DNA from: Schizochytrium sp. TIO01
Taxonomy: Eukaryota; Sar; Bigyra; Thraustochytrida; Thraustochytriidae
Direction of reading: 5' to 3'
Assembly: GCA_004764695.1 (NCBI GenBank)
Contig: SMSO01000031.1
Coordinates: 2,093,048-2,157,047 of the forward strand
Length of the DNA stretch: 64,000 bases
Shown here: positions 50,941 to 62,476 of the stretch, one piece after another
Numbering within the stretch: position 1 is the stretch's first letter
Layout: the number at the start of each line of letters is the position of its first letter
Program-made: the position numbers and the translations under genes
The notes under the pieces: model-generated
Told to the model about the DNA's origin: nothing
Database searches by the model: none
The model's input: only the letters and a program-made list of their open reading frames with translations

Positions 50941-51649
50941 AGTAAATGAGCAATAGCTAATTGGAGTCACCTTATTCCTAGCTTTCCTTCTTCTACCCTT
51001 CTGGTCAGACAGCAGTAGATTTTGTGCTTCTTGTTGATTTCGCTCTTGATAGACTCGTTCTTCAGGTTGTCCAGGCTGTTGTTTCTTTTGTCGATGCTTA
51101 CCTAAGTCATCATCTTGCCATGAACTCAATAAAACTAGGATTTCTGACAGCTCTCGTCGTTTCAAAAGGGCAGTGCGCCAGCAGGATGAAGTTGGTGTTG
51201 TCTTGCCTTGCATTTTCATTCTTCTTTTAAAGCCCAACAACGGCTTTCAACAACCTCAAACACCTTCCTTGGCAGCACTTACGCCAGCACCGCTAGGTGA
51301 AGCGGCACCGGCTTGGGCATGCAGTGGCTTTGCTCGTTTGCTTGCTCACCTGCTTACTGCTGTTTACTCGCTCTTTGCCACGGTGGTGCTTGATTATTTC
51401 TTCCTCATGTACTTACCTACCTATTTCACTTCCTATGTAGTAAGCATTAGCTGGATCTTGCCACTTATTTTCCCCATTTTGTCCCTTTTCCCAGATATAA
51501 TTTGGGTGAACTGGAGACACATGAACGGACACTTGGTTCTTGTAGATGTCTTGCATTTATTTCCACGACACATCTATTTCCCTCAAACTCCACCGCGGGC
51601 TAACGCTCGCTGTCTTGAGGCTGGAAAACTCTTCCTAGGGGTGAGGGAG
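50941..51649. other. Divergent intergenic region
   Basis: Shared promoter region of the CCDC47-like (-) and LRR-IQ-WW (+) genes. ACTTACCTACCTATT at 51411-51425 contains the reverse complement of the recurring AGGTAGGT word. The LRR-IQ-WW frame stays open through here with hydrophobic residues, but lacks a good start. Confidence 0.5.
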
Positions 51650-54600
51650 ATGTCGGGGCGCCCAGCCTCACGCCCGACGTCGAAGAGCTCAGTTACATCG
51701 AGGCGACTCTTGTACGAAAACCAACCTGAGCCGCCGCGGGGCCCGGCAAGAGAGGAAACGAGTAGTGATAGCAGCAGCGAGGAAGATGAGGACAATAATT
51801 CAACAGTGGAAAATAATGTACAAGGTTCCACGCCCCGCGGCGAAGATGGTCCGATTCGCATTAAGAGTCTGCACCAGCGTTGGATAAACAGTGGAGAATT
51901 GCCCTCGCCGGGAGCAGGTGCTTCTTGGAAAGGCAAAAAAAATGCTAGGTCTCCCACTGCAGCTTCTCGAAAACGCTCGCGGCATATGACCATGTCACCA
52001 AGGCATAATCAATTACAGCCTTTACCTGGCCAACAGCGGCGTAGGAAGGACGAACGTTGGAGCGAGTTAACGCCATTTGAGAAACAGGCAATCATTGTCG
52101 GTGAGGAAAATCCGCGGGCATTGAGATCCCTCTTGGTGAACTTTCTTAAAGATGACAATGGGAATTTTCGAAAACACTTGGATCTGAGTAAGCACGCTCA
52201 AGAAAGTGGCCTTGCTGTGACGGACGCAACTTTACAAGAGATTGCAGATATACACCCGCTCGTGGAGGGAATTACGGCAGCAGATTGCAACGAAATTACT
52301 GATGTTGGCTTGTGGGCTCTCGCTCGTTCTTGTGAAAATTTGCTTGATATTAACTTAGCAAGGTGTCATAAAATCACTCATGTTGGTTTGCGCTCTTTAG
52401 CATTACGTTGTAGCATGCTCAAGCGGCTTGTTCTAAATCAATGCCATAATGTGAATGATCTCAGTATTCGTGTGGTTGCTGCAGGTTGCACATCACTTCG
52501 ACATGTCTCACTTGAGGGTTGCAAACTTGTAACGGATGGAAGTTTGAGTGAACTTGCTCGGTGCTGCAAGTCACTCCGAACTTTAAATTTGAAGAACTGC
52601 GCCAAGTTGTGCGAATTTGGGGACAAAGCACTCATTGAGCTGGGCCAGTCTGCCGCCAAACTTCGCGAGATTGATCTGTCGGGATGTGAGCATGTTCGCG
52701 ATGCTGGCCTTCGGGCATTGGCTGAAGGGTGTCCCGAGCTAAAGGTGGTCCGTGCTTCAGGATGTGGTCAATTGACTGGCGCTTCACTCCGGGCGTTGGC
52801 TCGGGGATGTCCAGCAATTGGGTCTCTTGGTTTAGGAGAGTGTGGTTTACTATGCAATCGCGACACGTGGATTATTGCAGAAAGTTTTCCGAACTTAAAG
52901 AGCTTGAGTTTCCGTGGTGTCGTGCGTCTCAAATCTGAAGGCATTCGTGGTCTATGTGAGATGGGCGAGCGACTTGAAGTGCTTAACCTCGCTGGGTGTC
53001 ATCAACTGGATGACGAGTGTTTGACACTAATGGGTAATACGATGGTTAAACTATCTCGATTAGACCTGTCTGGGCTGCCAAACATTACAAGACGCGGCGT
53101 ACGGGACTTATGCCATGGGTGTTTACGCTTGGTAAATCTCGAGCTTGCGCACTGTCCCCGGCTAACACGTAAAATGCTTAAGGAGCTCTGCCTGGATTTA
53201 CCATTCGTGAAGGTAGCTCCGGACCGAATGGCCCTAATTCCTCGCCCGAATGCAATGCAGATGATTCTTGAGACTGAGCAAATGAGAGTTGAGCACGCTG
53301 CTGCTGTTGTCATTCAAAAGCTTGTACGTGGTGTTCGCGCAAGGGGTGGTGCCAAGCGAATCAAATATTGGGCCATGCGGAGGTTTGTAGTATCTAAAAT
53401 GCAAGCAATTATTCGTGGATATTTGACAAGAAAGCATTTGCGGATAGAACGTGAGCGTCGAGAGCAAGCACGCGCAGCATTATACGTGCAAAGATACTAT
53501 CGTGGACATCGTGGCCGTGAACGAGCAAGGATTCAACGCCGATTAGTGGCTCTACGTGCAGACCAGAGTGTAGCTGCGCTAAGAATTCAAGCTGTGTTTC
53601 GAGGATGGCAAGGTCGTAAAATTGTAGCACGTATTCGTCGCGACTTGGCTTTGCAAGCGCTGCGAGCCATTGAAGAGCGTAACAAACAGGAAAAAATGGC
53701 ACTGCGAATTCAACGCACGTTCAGAGGACGTCAAGGCTATTTAGCTTACCTGGTGCTAGTCGAAATGAAACGTCTTGAAGCGGAGCGTCAGTTTGCAGAA
53801 AAAATGGCAGCCATGAAGCTCCAAGCAGTCTGGCGGCGCCGTGTAGCCTACCAGGAACTTATGGCACTACGTGCAGCCAAGCTAAGACGGGAGCTTGAGC
53901 AACGATCCGCTGTAGTCATGCAGCGCGTGTATCGAGGTATGTTAGGACGGCGCCTTGCAAAGGCTGCTCGGAAGACTCAAGAGTGGAAGTTGCAGCAAAC
54001 TTCAGCTGTAATCATTCAACGTATGTGGCGTGGATGTCGAGGGCGTCACATTGCTGCCCTTATGCAAAGTCTTGCAACGCTCATCGAGCGCGAGCAAGAT
54101 GCGGCTTGCACTATTCAAACATTTTGGCGAAGTCACCAAGCTGTCGCTTTGTTCGAATTTCTCAAACTTGTCAAAGCCGATAAAGAGCGAAGAGAACACG
54201 CTGCATTGCAAATTCAGCGTGTTTTCCGCGGTCACAAGGGCCGGGAGGAACGCGAAGTTCTGGAAGTGCTGGTGGAATACGAGAATGAGCTTGCACCATT
54301 GCGTAATCTTGAAGCACACTATGCAAAAGAGCGCGACGTGGGCCAAACAAAGCTTGATGAGGTTGTAAGCCGTCAAGCGAAAATGAAGAGCCAGGTGGAG
54401 GACCTTGAATTAGAGCTGGACGAGGTTTCTAAGCATAGATCTAAATGGTATGACTCAGCCAATGTCACTGGTACCTTGCAGCGCTATCGCACAAGTTATC
54501 TGGCGCAGGCTTTGCGAGGCCAGATCGAGGTGTTCCGTGCCAAGCTTCAAGCTATGCAAGTGCAAGAGATTGATCCACTAAGAATCGACGTGCGCAATTT

Positions 54601-56257
54601 GGAAAAGCAACATCGTGACATTGTAAGACAACTTGCTCCTCGTGAGGCTGGTTTAACATTCGAAATTCGTAGAACTCGGCCAGCTCGTATTCGTGCGCGT
54701 CTGAAACTCCGTGAAGAGAGTGCCACGAAAATTCAAGAGTCGTTCCGAGGGTATCGTGTCAGACTTGCTCACACCATCGGTGGTGGGCACTGGCAAGAAG
54801 CCCACGACGAAACGAGTGGCGCAACTTATTACTATAATGTTTACACCCAAGAGAGGAGCTTCCAGGCTCCATGGGCGTTCCGCGTGCTGCGCGATGATGC
54901 TAAGCGTCAAGAACAAAATGCTTTGGAAAAGCTCTTTCGGGTTGTGGATAATGCAAAGGCATCTGTTACCTGGCAGCAGTTCTTTGATGAAACAACCGGT
55001 TACCCATTTTGGTTTAACGCCAAGACCAATGAGTATCGCTGGGAAGCACCAGCAGAGTTTGCTGCTGCTGAACGACAATTGTCCTACAACCCAGAGGATC
55101 TTGCAAAAGTTGATATCTCCAGTTCTGCGCGGCTTCGTGAGACAGGGAGTGATGTTGCTTGGGTTGAGTATGCTGATGAAGAAGGTCGCCTGTACTACTA
55201 CAATGCACTCACACAACAGGCCCAATGGGAAAAACCAATTGGCTTCGATTCTAAGTGGCTGGCACATGAAGACGCGAAAGCACTTACAGCCCGTTCTACA
55301 CGTGTTCGTACGGCACGTGCGTCTGACTGGACTGAGTTTCAGGACGAGCAAGGGAATCTTTACTATTGGAACCAGCGCACTGGGACTACTCAATGGGAGA
55401 AACCTGCGGAATTTGATTCGACATGGCTGCAAGAGTCACAGGACACTCTCACAGCCCGTTCTATTCGTTCGAATAAAGATCTTGGCTCAGACTGGCAAGA
55501 GCTGCTTGACCCAGAAACAGGTTACACATACTACTACAATATCAACACGCAAGAAACATCATGGTCACTACCACCCAAAAACCTTGAAGCAAGCTATTCC
55601 GTGCAGAGCTCCACCACCTACGACCAAAGCGATCGGGTTGACTCTGCATATACTAGTGGGGATGGTGATTGGGTTGCCTATTATGATGAAAACGGTGCAC
55701 TAAACTACTATGATCCTTCAACCACCGAAGTAGCAACAGAAGCAATGTTGGGTCAGGAAGTGAAGGATATAACGGAGTCTATTGCATTGAGCCAAGCTAC
55801 AGAGAGCTCGCCTTGGCAAGAGTTGTTGGATGTCAACACAGGGGCAGCATATTTGTGGAACGCTGAGACTGGTGAGACAGCGCAATCATGGGAAGAAGTT
55901 GTGCAAGGGTATAAGGACGCGGGTGTTTTGCTTGATGTACAGCCAGAAGATCTTCAAAGAGAGGCGGAAATTGCCAAACAAAACGCAGACCCAATGACGT
56001 TTACTACAGCTCAACGTGTCTGGGATATCTATCACGCAAATGTAGAGCAGGACCCACAGCTATATGCAATCGTATATCGGCTTTGTGAGCTTGAGCCAAC
56101 ACAAACGCACGATGGAGAGCATGTTGAGCTTATGCAGTGGCTTGCACAGTATGTCATGGAAGGTCAACTCATGGCAGCAACCTCGATGGCTCAGCAGGCT
56201 CTGGATCGCTGGGAGCCACGATATGAGGAAGCAGATGAATCAACTTGGTACCAATAA
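51650..56257 (+). CDS. Giant LRR / IQ / multi-WW scaffold protein
   Basis: A 1535-residue protein from the ATG at 51650 (MSGRPASRPTSK). The frame is open upstream to GTG at 51173, but that part is hydrophobic and probably non-coding. A Ser/acidic N-terminus is followed by about a dozen cysteine-type LRRs (about 190-525; for example LLDINLARCHKITHVGLRSL), as in AMN1/F-box LRR proteins. Eleven IQ motifs follow between about 549 and 1023 (for example TSAVIIQRMWRGCRGRHIA), probably a calmodulin-loaded lever-like helix, with a coiled coil at about 880-1010. Five good WW domains start at about 1045, 1106, 1168, 1224 and 1280 (for example WTEFQDEQGNLYYWN, then TTQWEKP), and two degenerate ones lie at about 1338 and 1386. 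WW domains bind Pro-rich ligands. It is probably a cytoskeletal or ciliary scaffold; that is inferred. Confidence 0.88.
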   Translation: MSGRPASRPTSKSSVTSRRLLYENQPEPPRGPAREETSSDSSSEEDEDNNSTVENNVQGSTPRGEDGPIRIKSLHQRWINSGELPSPGAGASWKGKKNARSPTAASRKRSRHMTMSPRHNQLQPLPGQQRRRKDERWSELTPFEKQAIIVGEENPRALRSLLVNFLKDDNGNFRKHLDLSKHAQESGLAVTDATLQEIADIHPLVEGITAADCNEITDVGLWALARSCENLLDINLARCHKITHVGLRSLALRCSMLKRLVLNQCHNVNDLSIRVVAAGCTSLRHVSLEGCKLVTDGSLSELARCCKSLRTLNLKNCAKLCEFGDKALIELGQSAAKLREIDLSGCEHVRDAGLRALAEGCPELKVVRASGCGQLTGASLRALARGCPAIGSLGLGECGLLCNRDTWIIAESFPNLKSLSFRGVVRLKSEGIRGLCEMGERLEVLNLAGCHQLDDECLTLMGNTMVKLSRLDLSGLPNITRRGVRDLCHGCLRLVNLELAHCPRLTRKMLKELCLDLPFVKVAPDRMALIPRPNAMQMILETEQMRVEHAAAVVIQKLVRGVRARGGAKRIKYWAMRRFVVSKMQAIIRGYLTRKHLRIERERREQARAALYVQRYYRGHRGRERARIQRRLVALRADQSVAALRIQAVFRGWQGRKIVARIRRDLALQALRAIEERNKQEKMALRIQRTFRGRQGYLAYLVLVEMKRLEAERQFAEKMAAMKLQAVWRRRVAYQELMALRAAKLRRELEQRSAVVMQRVYRGMLGRRLAKAARKTQEWKLQQTSAVIIQRMWRGCRGRHIAALMQSLATLIEREQDAACTIQTFWRSHQAVALFEFLKLVKADKERREHAALQIQRVFRGHKGREEREVLEVLVEYENELAPLRNLEAHYAKERDVGQTKLDEVVSRQAKMKSQVEDLELELDEVSKHRSKWYDSANVTGTLQRYRTSYLAQALRGQIEVFRAKLQAMQVQEIDPLRIDVRNLEKQHRDIVRQLAPREAGLTFEIRRTRPARIRARLKLREESATKIQESFRGYRVRLAHTIGGGHWQEAHDETSGATYYYNVYTQERSFQAPWAFRVLRDDAKRQEQNALEKLFRVVDNAKASVTWQQFFDETTGYPFWFNAKTNEYRWEAPAEFAAAERQLSYNPEDLAKVDISSSARLRETGSDVAWVEYADEEGRLYYYNALTQQAQWEKPIGFDSKWLAHEDAKALTARSTRVRTARASDWTEFQDEQGNLYYWNQRTGTTQWEKPAEFDSTWLQESQDTLTARSIRSNKDLGSDWQELLDPETGYTYYYNINTQETSWSLPPKNLEASYSVQSSTTYDQSDRVDSAYTSGDGDWVAYYDENGALNYYDPSTTEVATEAMLGQEVKDITESIALSQATESSPWQELLDVNTGAAYLWNAETGETAQSWEEVVQGYKDAGVLLDVQPEDLQREAEIAKQNADPMTFTTAQRVWDIYHANVEQDPQLYAIVYRLCELEPTQTHDGEHVELMQWLAQYVMEGQLMAATSMAQQALDRWEPRYEEADESTWYQ

Positions 56258-56724
56258 ACTTTTAGATTTGCTCATTTTTCAATTCTAATTTGTACACTGT
56301 AGTAAGCTTATAATTTGTAAGTAATTATTTGATATAAATCATTCCTTGACGTCCATTAGATCGCTTTTATCTACTACGCAATACGTGTGGAGGAAAGTGA
56401 ATAAGAGTAATACTAACTAAACGTAGAAAGCAAGTAACATCTATTAAGTATGTATTGGATATAATCATTGTTCAATAAATTGAGCTCAGAGGAGAGCTTG
56501 CTAACATGTCACACATCAACGCGCAACTTGAGGCAAATACACGAGATAAAATAAACGAAAGTGCGTGTAGGATAGGATTAGCAGGAAAAGATTGGGGCAT
56601 AAATTGATGAGTACGGAACACTTTAAATCTGGAAACCGCAAACAACAATGGAAGCAGCGGTAGCTGCAGCAGATAGTAAGGTTTATTCACAGCCAGGAGC
56701 AGACTTCATGAAATCATCCACAGA
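56258..56724. other. Convergent intergenic region
   Basis: 467 bases of 3' flank between the LRR-IQ-WW and REEP genes; nothing else is recognised. Confidence 0.5.
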
Positions 56725-57623
56725 TTAGATAGCCTCTTCCTCTTCTGAGCTGCCAAAAACAAGACGGAAGGCTTTCGCAAACGGTGCGATAAGCAGCTTG
56801 TACAAGAATTCGCTAAATTTCGCGAACTGGCACAGTAGCAAAATGGCTAGCTTGATAGAAAAATATAATGGAAGAGTCTTAGATTGCTCTAGTGCAACCT
56901 GTTCGAACAGAGAAAACCCAGCAAAAATCACCCAGTACCTGTTGTCAACAGAAGTGATTCAATATCGCATCTCGTATTTATGCGGGAAAACGTTTTTGTC
57001 AGTTTTTCTGTTGTGTGCGATAAAATATGTCAAGGGCTTTTCATGATTGTTTAAGAAATCCTATATGCTACGCAATCCTTTTGAATCTCTTATAAGTAGG
57101 ATGCGGCAGATAACCAAGACAAAAACGAAAAACGGGAAGGGAAAACTTACATGAGCCACTGCGTATCATCGTCCTTTGTTTCTGTGATGAGAGCCTTTAT
57201 GGATGCATATGCGGGGTAGATTAGGCCAACCATGCGTGTTACAAAAATACCCATGGAGAGGACAAAGAAGCTCGTTACAAGAACAGTTCCAACAACACCG
57301 AATATGGCAATCAAAAGATAACTTCGCGGCAGCAGCGTAGCATCTTCAATAGGGTCCAACCACTCCATTTCCTCGAACTCAAGCATGAACATTTTGTACC
57401 CCTTTCGGATCTTCTTTCTTTGGGCGCGGATTTCTTTCTGAGTCGGAAGGTTTTGCAGAACCGCCTCTGTGAAGTCAAGCCACATTTCATACGCTTCATC
57501 AGGCGTAGGCATTGTGGGCATTACAAAGGGTTCACGTGGGCGGTTTGCGGCGGCTCGCCTCTGGACTGTTGCTGGGTCATAGTCATCTGAGTCCGAGTCA
57601 TAGTCATACTCACTGACGCTCAT
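56725..57623 (-). CDS. REEP/Yop1/HVA22 ER-shaping protein (one intron)
   Basis: Two exons, 57623-57151 and 56938-56725, joined across a 212-base intron give 228 residues. Exon 1 ends in YPAYASIKALITETKDDDTQ followed by WLM, and exon 2 continues YWVIFAGFSLFEQVALEQSK. Together they rebuild the TB2/DP1/HVA22 signature YPAYxSxKAI, TQWLxYWVVY, as found in REEP5, Yop1p and plant HVA22. Paired hydrophobic hairpins precede (SYLLIAIFGVVGTVLVTSFF and VLSMGIFVTRMVGLIY) and follow (LPLYFSIKLAILLLCQF) the signature. The protein inserts hairpins into the ER and bends it into tubules. The N-terminus is acidic (SEYDYDSDSDDYD) and the C-terminus ends SSEEEEAI. ATG at 57623 is chosen; the frame extends to a GTG further upstream. 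Confidence 0.92.
56939..57150 (-). other. Intron of the REEP gene
   Basis: 212 bases on the minus strand from a consensus GTAAGT donor (57150-57145) to a GACAACAG acceptor (56939). Reading on without splicing meets TAA one codon into the intron; splicing restores the conserved QWLxYW family motif. Confidence 0.88.
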
Positions 57624-60600
57624 GATAAAGAACAATCTTCGCAGCCTTTGCAAGTCGGCCCAGAACACCGCCTAGAGAACCTGCGAGCTCCTTCAATACG
57701 AAGAGTTTCTCGCTCGCAGCGTGACAACGGAGCCCTCAAGCAAGCAGGTATTAGCAAAACCCAGCTTCACAAACTTAGCTACTGCAGACCGCGCGTGCAG
57801 CAACACGATGACCTCTGCTCTATTATGCAAGCTTAGAGGTATTGTATATTTGTGCGCGACTCCTCTGAGCTTTAGCCTTGGCTTTGGCGTCCTTGCGTCC
57901 CAGATTGTAAGAGTCCTTGCCAGCGCTTGCACGTGCTTGTTGGTTTGGCGGTCGCGAATTGCACAATCTAAAGGAAGTACGGCTCTGTAGCCAGCAGCTA
58001 AGGTCTTGCGAGCAACCGAGAGAGAAAGAAACCAAAAGAGGACCTGGACTGCTTTCGGAAAGCAGTCTTCTCGGAGTTCACGAAGACGCACTCTTGACGG
58101 CTACGCCCGAGCCCGGCAGACAAAGCTTAGTCGCGCCAACTAAAGCACACGCCTCTACTTTTAATTCTGGTCTGTGTGTTCACACACTTGGGTTATCCAT
58201 GTGATCAAAAAAATACTAATTAAGTATGGAACTGTACCTTCACGAATGGAGGGAGAGTGTGAATTCCAGTCAGGTGTATGACTAGTGCCTTTCAAAGTTC
58301 ATCAGTAGCTTCAGTGGACCTTTGGTCGCTTCGCTCTCGTCTATCCGAAGTTCATTTCCTTGCACGCCTTCAAGTCAGATATTAATGCATCTGCAGTGGA
58401 GTGAAAGAAATTTAAGTTGTAGATATGTATGTAGGTAGGTACGCGCGCCCGCACAAGGTGTGGAATGAGTTAGGTACTAACTCTTACGAGAGCTTCTGGA
58501 TGCTAGCTAGGTAGGTACCACGCTGTGTCTTGCAATTGATGATCGAACTTATTACGCTGTCCTTAATAGACAGAAGAATATCAGCAAGAATGATTATAAG
58601 TCTCACCTTTGGTTCTGTTTCTCGATCACATCCTATGTTCTCAAGAGGAAAAAGAAAACACTGATTTTTTACCACGTGAGAAGTGAACGCCTTATGCCAG
58701 CCTCATCATCATCATACATCGTACTAAAACGAACCATGATAGCACAAGACGATAAGTCTGCAATATATTCGAAGAATATCAATCTCACAAGGTGCTGGTA
58801 CTCCTGAAGAGCAGGGATAGGTTAACAAAAAAATGGATTCTGACTTTGGAATAGATTATAAAATATGAAACAGGCCGATAGCGCATGCAGAGAAATCGAG
58901 TACATGGGCTAACCTAGAAAGTAAACTACTGCGCTTGTGGCTGGGCATGCTGAGAATCAACCAGCTCCTCAAAATTGCTTTCTTTCAATACAGAATATGA
59001 CATTGGTCTTGATATCATGGTAACCGATGATTGCATTTTATGAAATGCGCGTAGCTGGATCCATACATAAAGCTCGAAAGCAAGCTTACTATTCTTCATT
59101 CCCAGGAACTCTTGCTTCGCTACTCTACGAGGAATTGATTGGGCGAACTATTGACTCGAGACGACTTGAGATACTTTAGTGAGGCTAGCTTCTTTGGCCT
59201 TGGAAAATCATCGTCGAAAACCTTTTATGTTGTGCGAGACCCTTTCTTTGAGTAGAACTAGAAACTCACTCGAGGTTTGGGGCAATAGCAGACGAGGGAC
59301 TGTTGCTACAGCTCTTCGCGAACTCTTTCCTTTGCTGGCAATAAGTGGTAATAGACTGCCACAGGTTGTGTGAGTAATCGGTTTTATTCCAAAGTAAGTG
59401 ACAACAATCACTTCGGCAATTAATAGCAACCGCGGGCGACGCTTATTTCCCTGCCTTATCTTATTGGCGAGAGCGAGATTATGCATGACCAAGAAGCGCC
59501 AGCGAGTCACATACACAGTTCGTGGCCTGGACTATTTCATAAAACATCTGCTACTAGGTAAATAAATCAGAACAACCCAATCCATACACTCAGTCTGAAG
59601 TAAGCAAAAGTGCCTTGTTCAAAGACACTCTTCAACAGGGCAATCTCCGCCGAAACAAAGGTTGGTAACGTCATCCAGCCACTTTGTTTGACCTTTCTTC
59701 ATCTGCCACAATCGACAAAGAGACTACGAATGGAAGGGCGTTGTCGAAGAGATAACACTCTTTGAAGCGATTGGCAGAGAGGCTCATTGTTAAGAGAGAC
59801 CCTCCCTTGGAGATAAGTGATCATGTTTTCTTTTGTTTTTCTTTTTTACAAATCAAAACAGCCTGAGGATAGGCCCTAAGTGATTACATGAATATTGGCC
59901 GACCCATCCGGAGAAGTCGACCAATCATGCTCGCACACTGAAGAAGCGGTTGAACTTGAAGCGTGAAGAGCTCATCCATCCATGATGACCAATAATAATT
60001 ACTCTATTATAATCTGCTTTCTGAGTTTCCTCTGACTCTTAAAAGACTATCGCTCACCTCCATTCTGAATGAACTTTGAACCAAGTAAATGTTGAATAGA
60101 AGGCACTTTGCTAATAAAGGGGGCTTAAATCCCAGGTCTTCATGTTTATGAAGATATAATGAAAATTTGGGCCTTCTTCGCTTTAATTATTCCAGAAAAG
60201 CTTTATCAAAGCACTGATACCTATTTTTTCCCTTGTAAAAGGGAGTTAAGGGGAAGACAACCTACTTTTATAGCTTCTTATTGGACGAGGTAGCAGACGT
60301 TAATGTTATACAGAGCAGAGAAATTGAGTGTCGGGACAGAGTGGCTGGCGGTGCAAGAAGAGGGTCCTTTTCCGACTGGTGCGCCACAAGATCGCCATCG
60401 TGAATGGTGTTTCGAGGATAGATACAACTGATTACTCACTCCATGCGAGAAAGGCCCAAGCTTGCCGGAGAGCTGCTGCACGCTAGCAACCAACAATTAT
60501 AGCTTTTGCCACGGCCCTAGCTTTTACTTTTCACTCCATTTTAACCTTCTGCCTTTACTTCTCCTGCTTCCTTCGTGGCAAATGAATTGACTATGAGGCA

Positions 60601-62476
60601 CCCCTTTTCCCTATTTTGTAGCTATTTGGTATCTATATCCACCTGAACAGGACCACTATATCAACGATGTACTCAAAGTATTTTAAAAATATTTTTCCTC
60701 TTGTAGACGTACAGACACCCCCCCCTTCCTTGTTCATGTAAGGGGCGATTTATACTATAGTTTATATTATATTGTATATATGCGGTTAAAAAATATTTTA
60801 TTTTGAAAGTGGTCCGAATTCACTTTATGGATTTTCAATAAGAATTTATATGGTGGTTTTCTGGGTACATGTTTTTTAACATTATTAGAATATGACTAGG
60901 CCTAGCTAGACCTGATCAAGTTGGTTTGTAAAGAAAGCCAGAGCGGTTTTGCGGTAAAAGGTCACAAATATAGCTGTGCTGAGAATTTTATTAAAAAGTG
61001 GTCTATTCGTTGTTGTTTTTTAAAAATATATATTTAAAGAAAAAAAATAACTGTGGGGAACTAGCGCTTAAAATCTTAAAACTCTTTTTGAACTTTTTAA
61101 TACAGATTTTCAAAAGAATACACTGAGATGGTGACCCTTTTCTACTTCCACTGAATAAAATAATTAAGTCTACTATCACTGAGACTCCTCACAAGGTATA
61201 CAGAATTGTATTATAATTACATATTTTATGTAAGTGTTAGTTATATACATATATATGTTCAACCGCTTTAAAAGTAATGTCAGACTCTTCTTGACAATTT
61301 GCGAATCAAAGCTAACTAGGTTTCTGCGCTTGATCAATCAAATGACGTGATGTTAGACAAGGGACTGAGAGAAATTTTAGATAGGGAAGTATTTCATGGT
61401 TTTCAGATATTGGCTTAAAGACTTAGATACCTCATAAAAGAATACTCAATCAAGGAAAGCAAGCAAGCAAGCAATTTTGAGCAACATCGCAAAAACTTGG
61501 GGACGAAGTAGAAGAAGTGACCTCAAGTTTTAAGTTACTAATAAATAACATATAGTAGAGAAAATCGGCATCTTACTTACTCAACACAACAACAAAAAAG
61601 TATTTGAAGTTCTTGCTTTAGAATTTGATAAAGGAATGCCCCCCAAAATACTGATTCCTTCATAAATTACCAGTTGGGTCACAGCGGCTTCTGAATTTCG
61701 GTTAACATGATTAAAATGTAGCCCCAGCCTCCTTATGATATTTATGTGCACTCTGAGTAGTGTAGCAGCATGAGTATAGATCCTCACGAAAAGAGTTCAT
61801 ATGTTAGGATCACTAAAATTGAGGCTCGTATGAATTGCCCTTGTTAAGAATCAAGAGTCGATAGACTTGCTTCTAATGAAATATATAGAAGGAAATGGAT
61901 AGGTCTTCATATATAGGCTTATCTTGTGGGTTTGTTGAATAAATACGAACCCTATAATTTCAGAAGAGGTATTATTATTTTACTTGTGAATTTCACATAC
62001 CAAATTTTTCAGACGTATGAAGCAAATTTAGATAGATCTCGATGGTTTTATCAGAGCATCGCATGTTTGAGTAAACTAGCCAGGGATTGAGAGGTCAAAT
62101 ACCAAGTTCAAATGTTCAAATGCTCAGAATTGCCTGTCAATTTAGAACAGAACAGTGGTGTTCTAGAACGTTTCATTTACCCTCCATTCTAAACTACGGC
62201 TGTTCTAAGTGACTAGCCAATTTCGTTCTTCAGGGTTCTATGATAAGAGATACCATGGTAAACAATCTAAAGTTGTCTTTGCATAATACAGCGATCTCGT
62301 TGCTGGTCCATGCACCCTAACGCTTACAACGGGGAGTAGCGGAGCCAGGGGAGTAGCGGAGCCAGGGGAGTAGCGGAGCCAGGAGAGGCTCTTTACTCTC
62401 GAACGGTGTGAACTTTTCACCAGACCTCCCCCCCCCCCACCGTTGCGTTGTGTTCTTTGAGAAGTTGCTTCTCATC
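57624..62476. other. Long gene-poor spacer
   Basis: 4.85 kb with no supported coding sequence. Two AGGTAGGTAC elements lie at 58433-58442 and 58509-58518. 60.6-61.3 kb is very AT-rich. A short (GCAA)n run lies at about 61458-61475. The promoter of the 62477 gene is at the 3' end. No tRNA-like B box or snRNA motif was found by eye. Confidence 0.5.
62331..62381. repeat. Three perfect 17-bp tandem repeats
   Basis: GGGGAGTAGCGGAGCCA occurs three times without a mismatch, starting at 62331, 62348 and 62365, about 100 bases before the ATG at 62477. A run of eleven C follows at 62428-62438. The tract could be a multi-site binding array or part of the 5' leader. Confidence 0.9.

Noticed and set aside
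50941-51240. 100-codon upstream extension of the CCDC47-like protein
   Set aside because: It begins with TTG, is basic and low-complexity, and would bury the signal peptide that the family has at its N-terminus.
51173-51649. N-terminal extension of the LRR-IQ-WW protein with hydrophobic segments
   Set aside because: It starts at GTG, overlaps the divergent promoter, and a Ser/Arg-rich start at the 51650 ATG is more natural for a soluble scaffold. An in-frame ATG near 51410 cannot be fully excluded.
54711-55703. 330-codon open frame overlapping the WW region
   Set aside because: It lies in another frame of the LRR-IQ-WW gene, has no domain, and mirrors the composition of the WW repeats.
57693-58091. 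Minus-strand frame just upstream of the REEP gene
   Set aside because: It has no ATG and no similarity to REEP N-termini; it is probably 5' flank.
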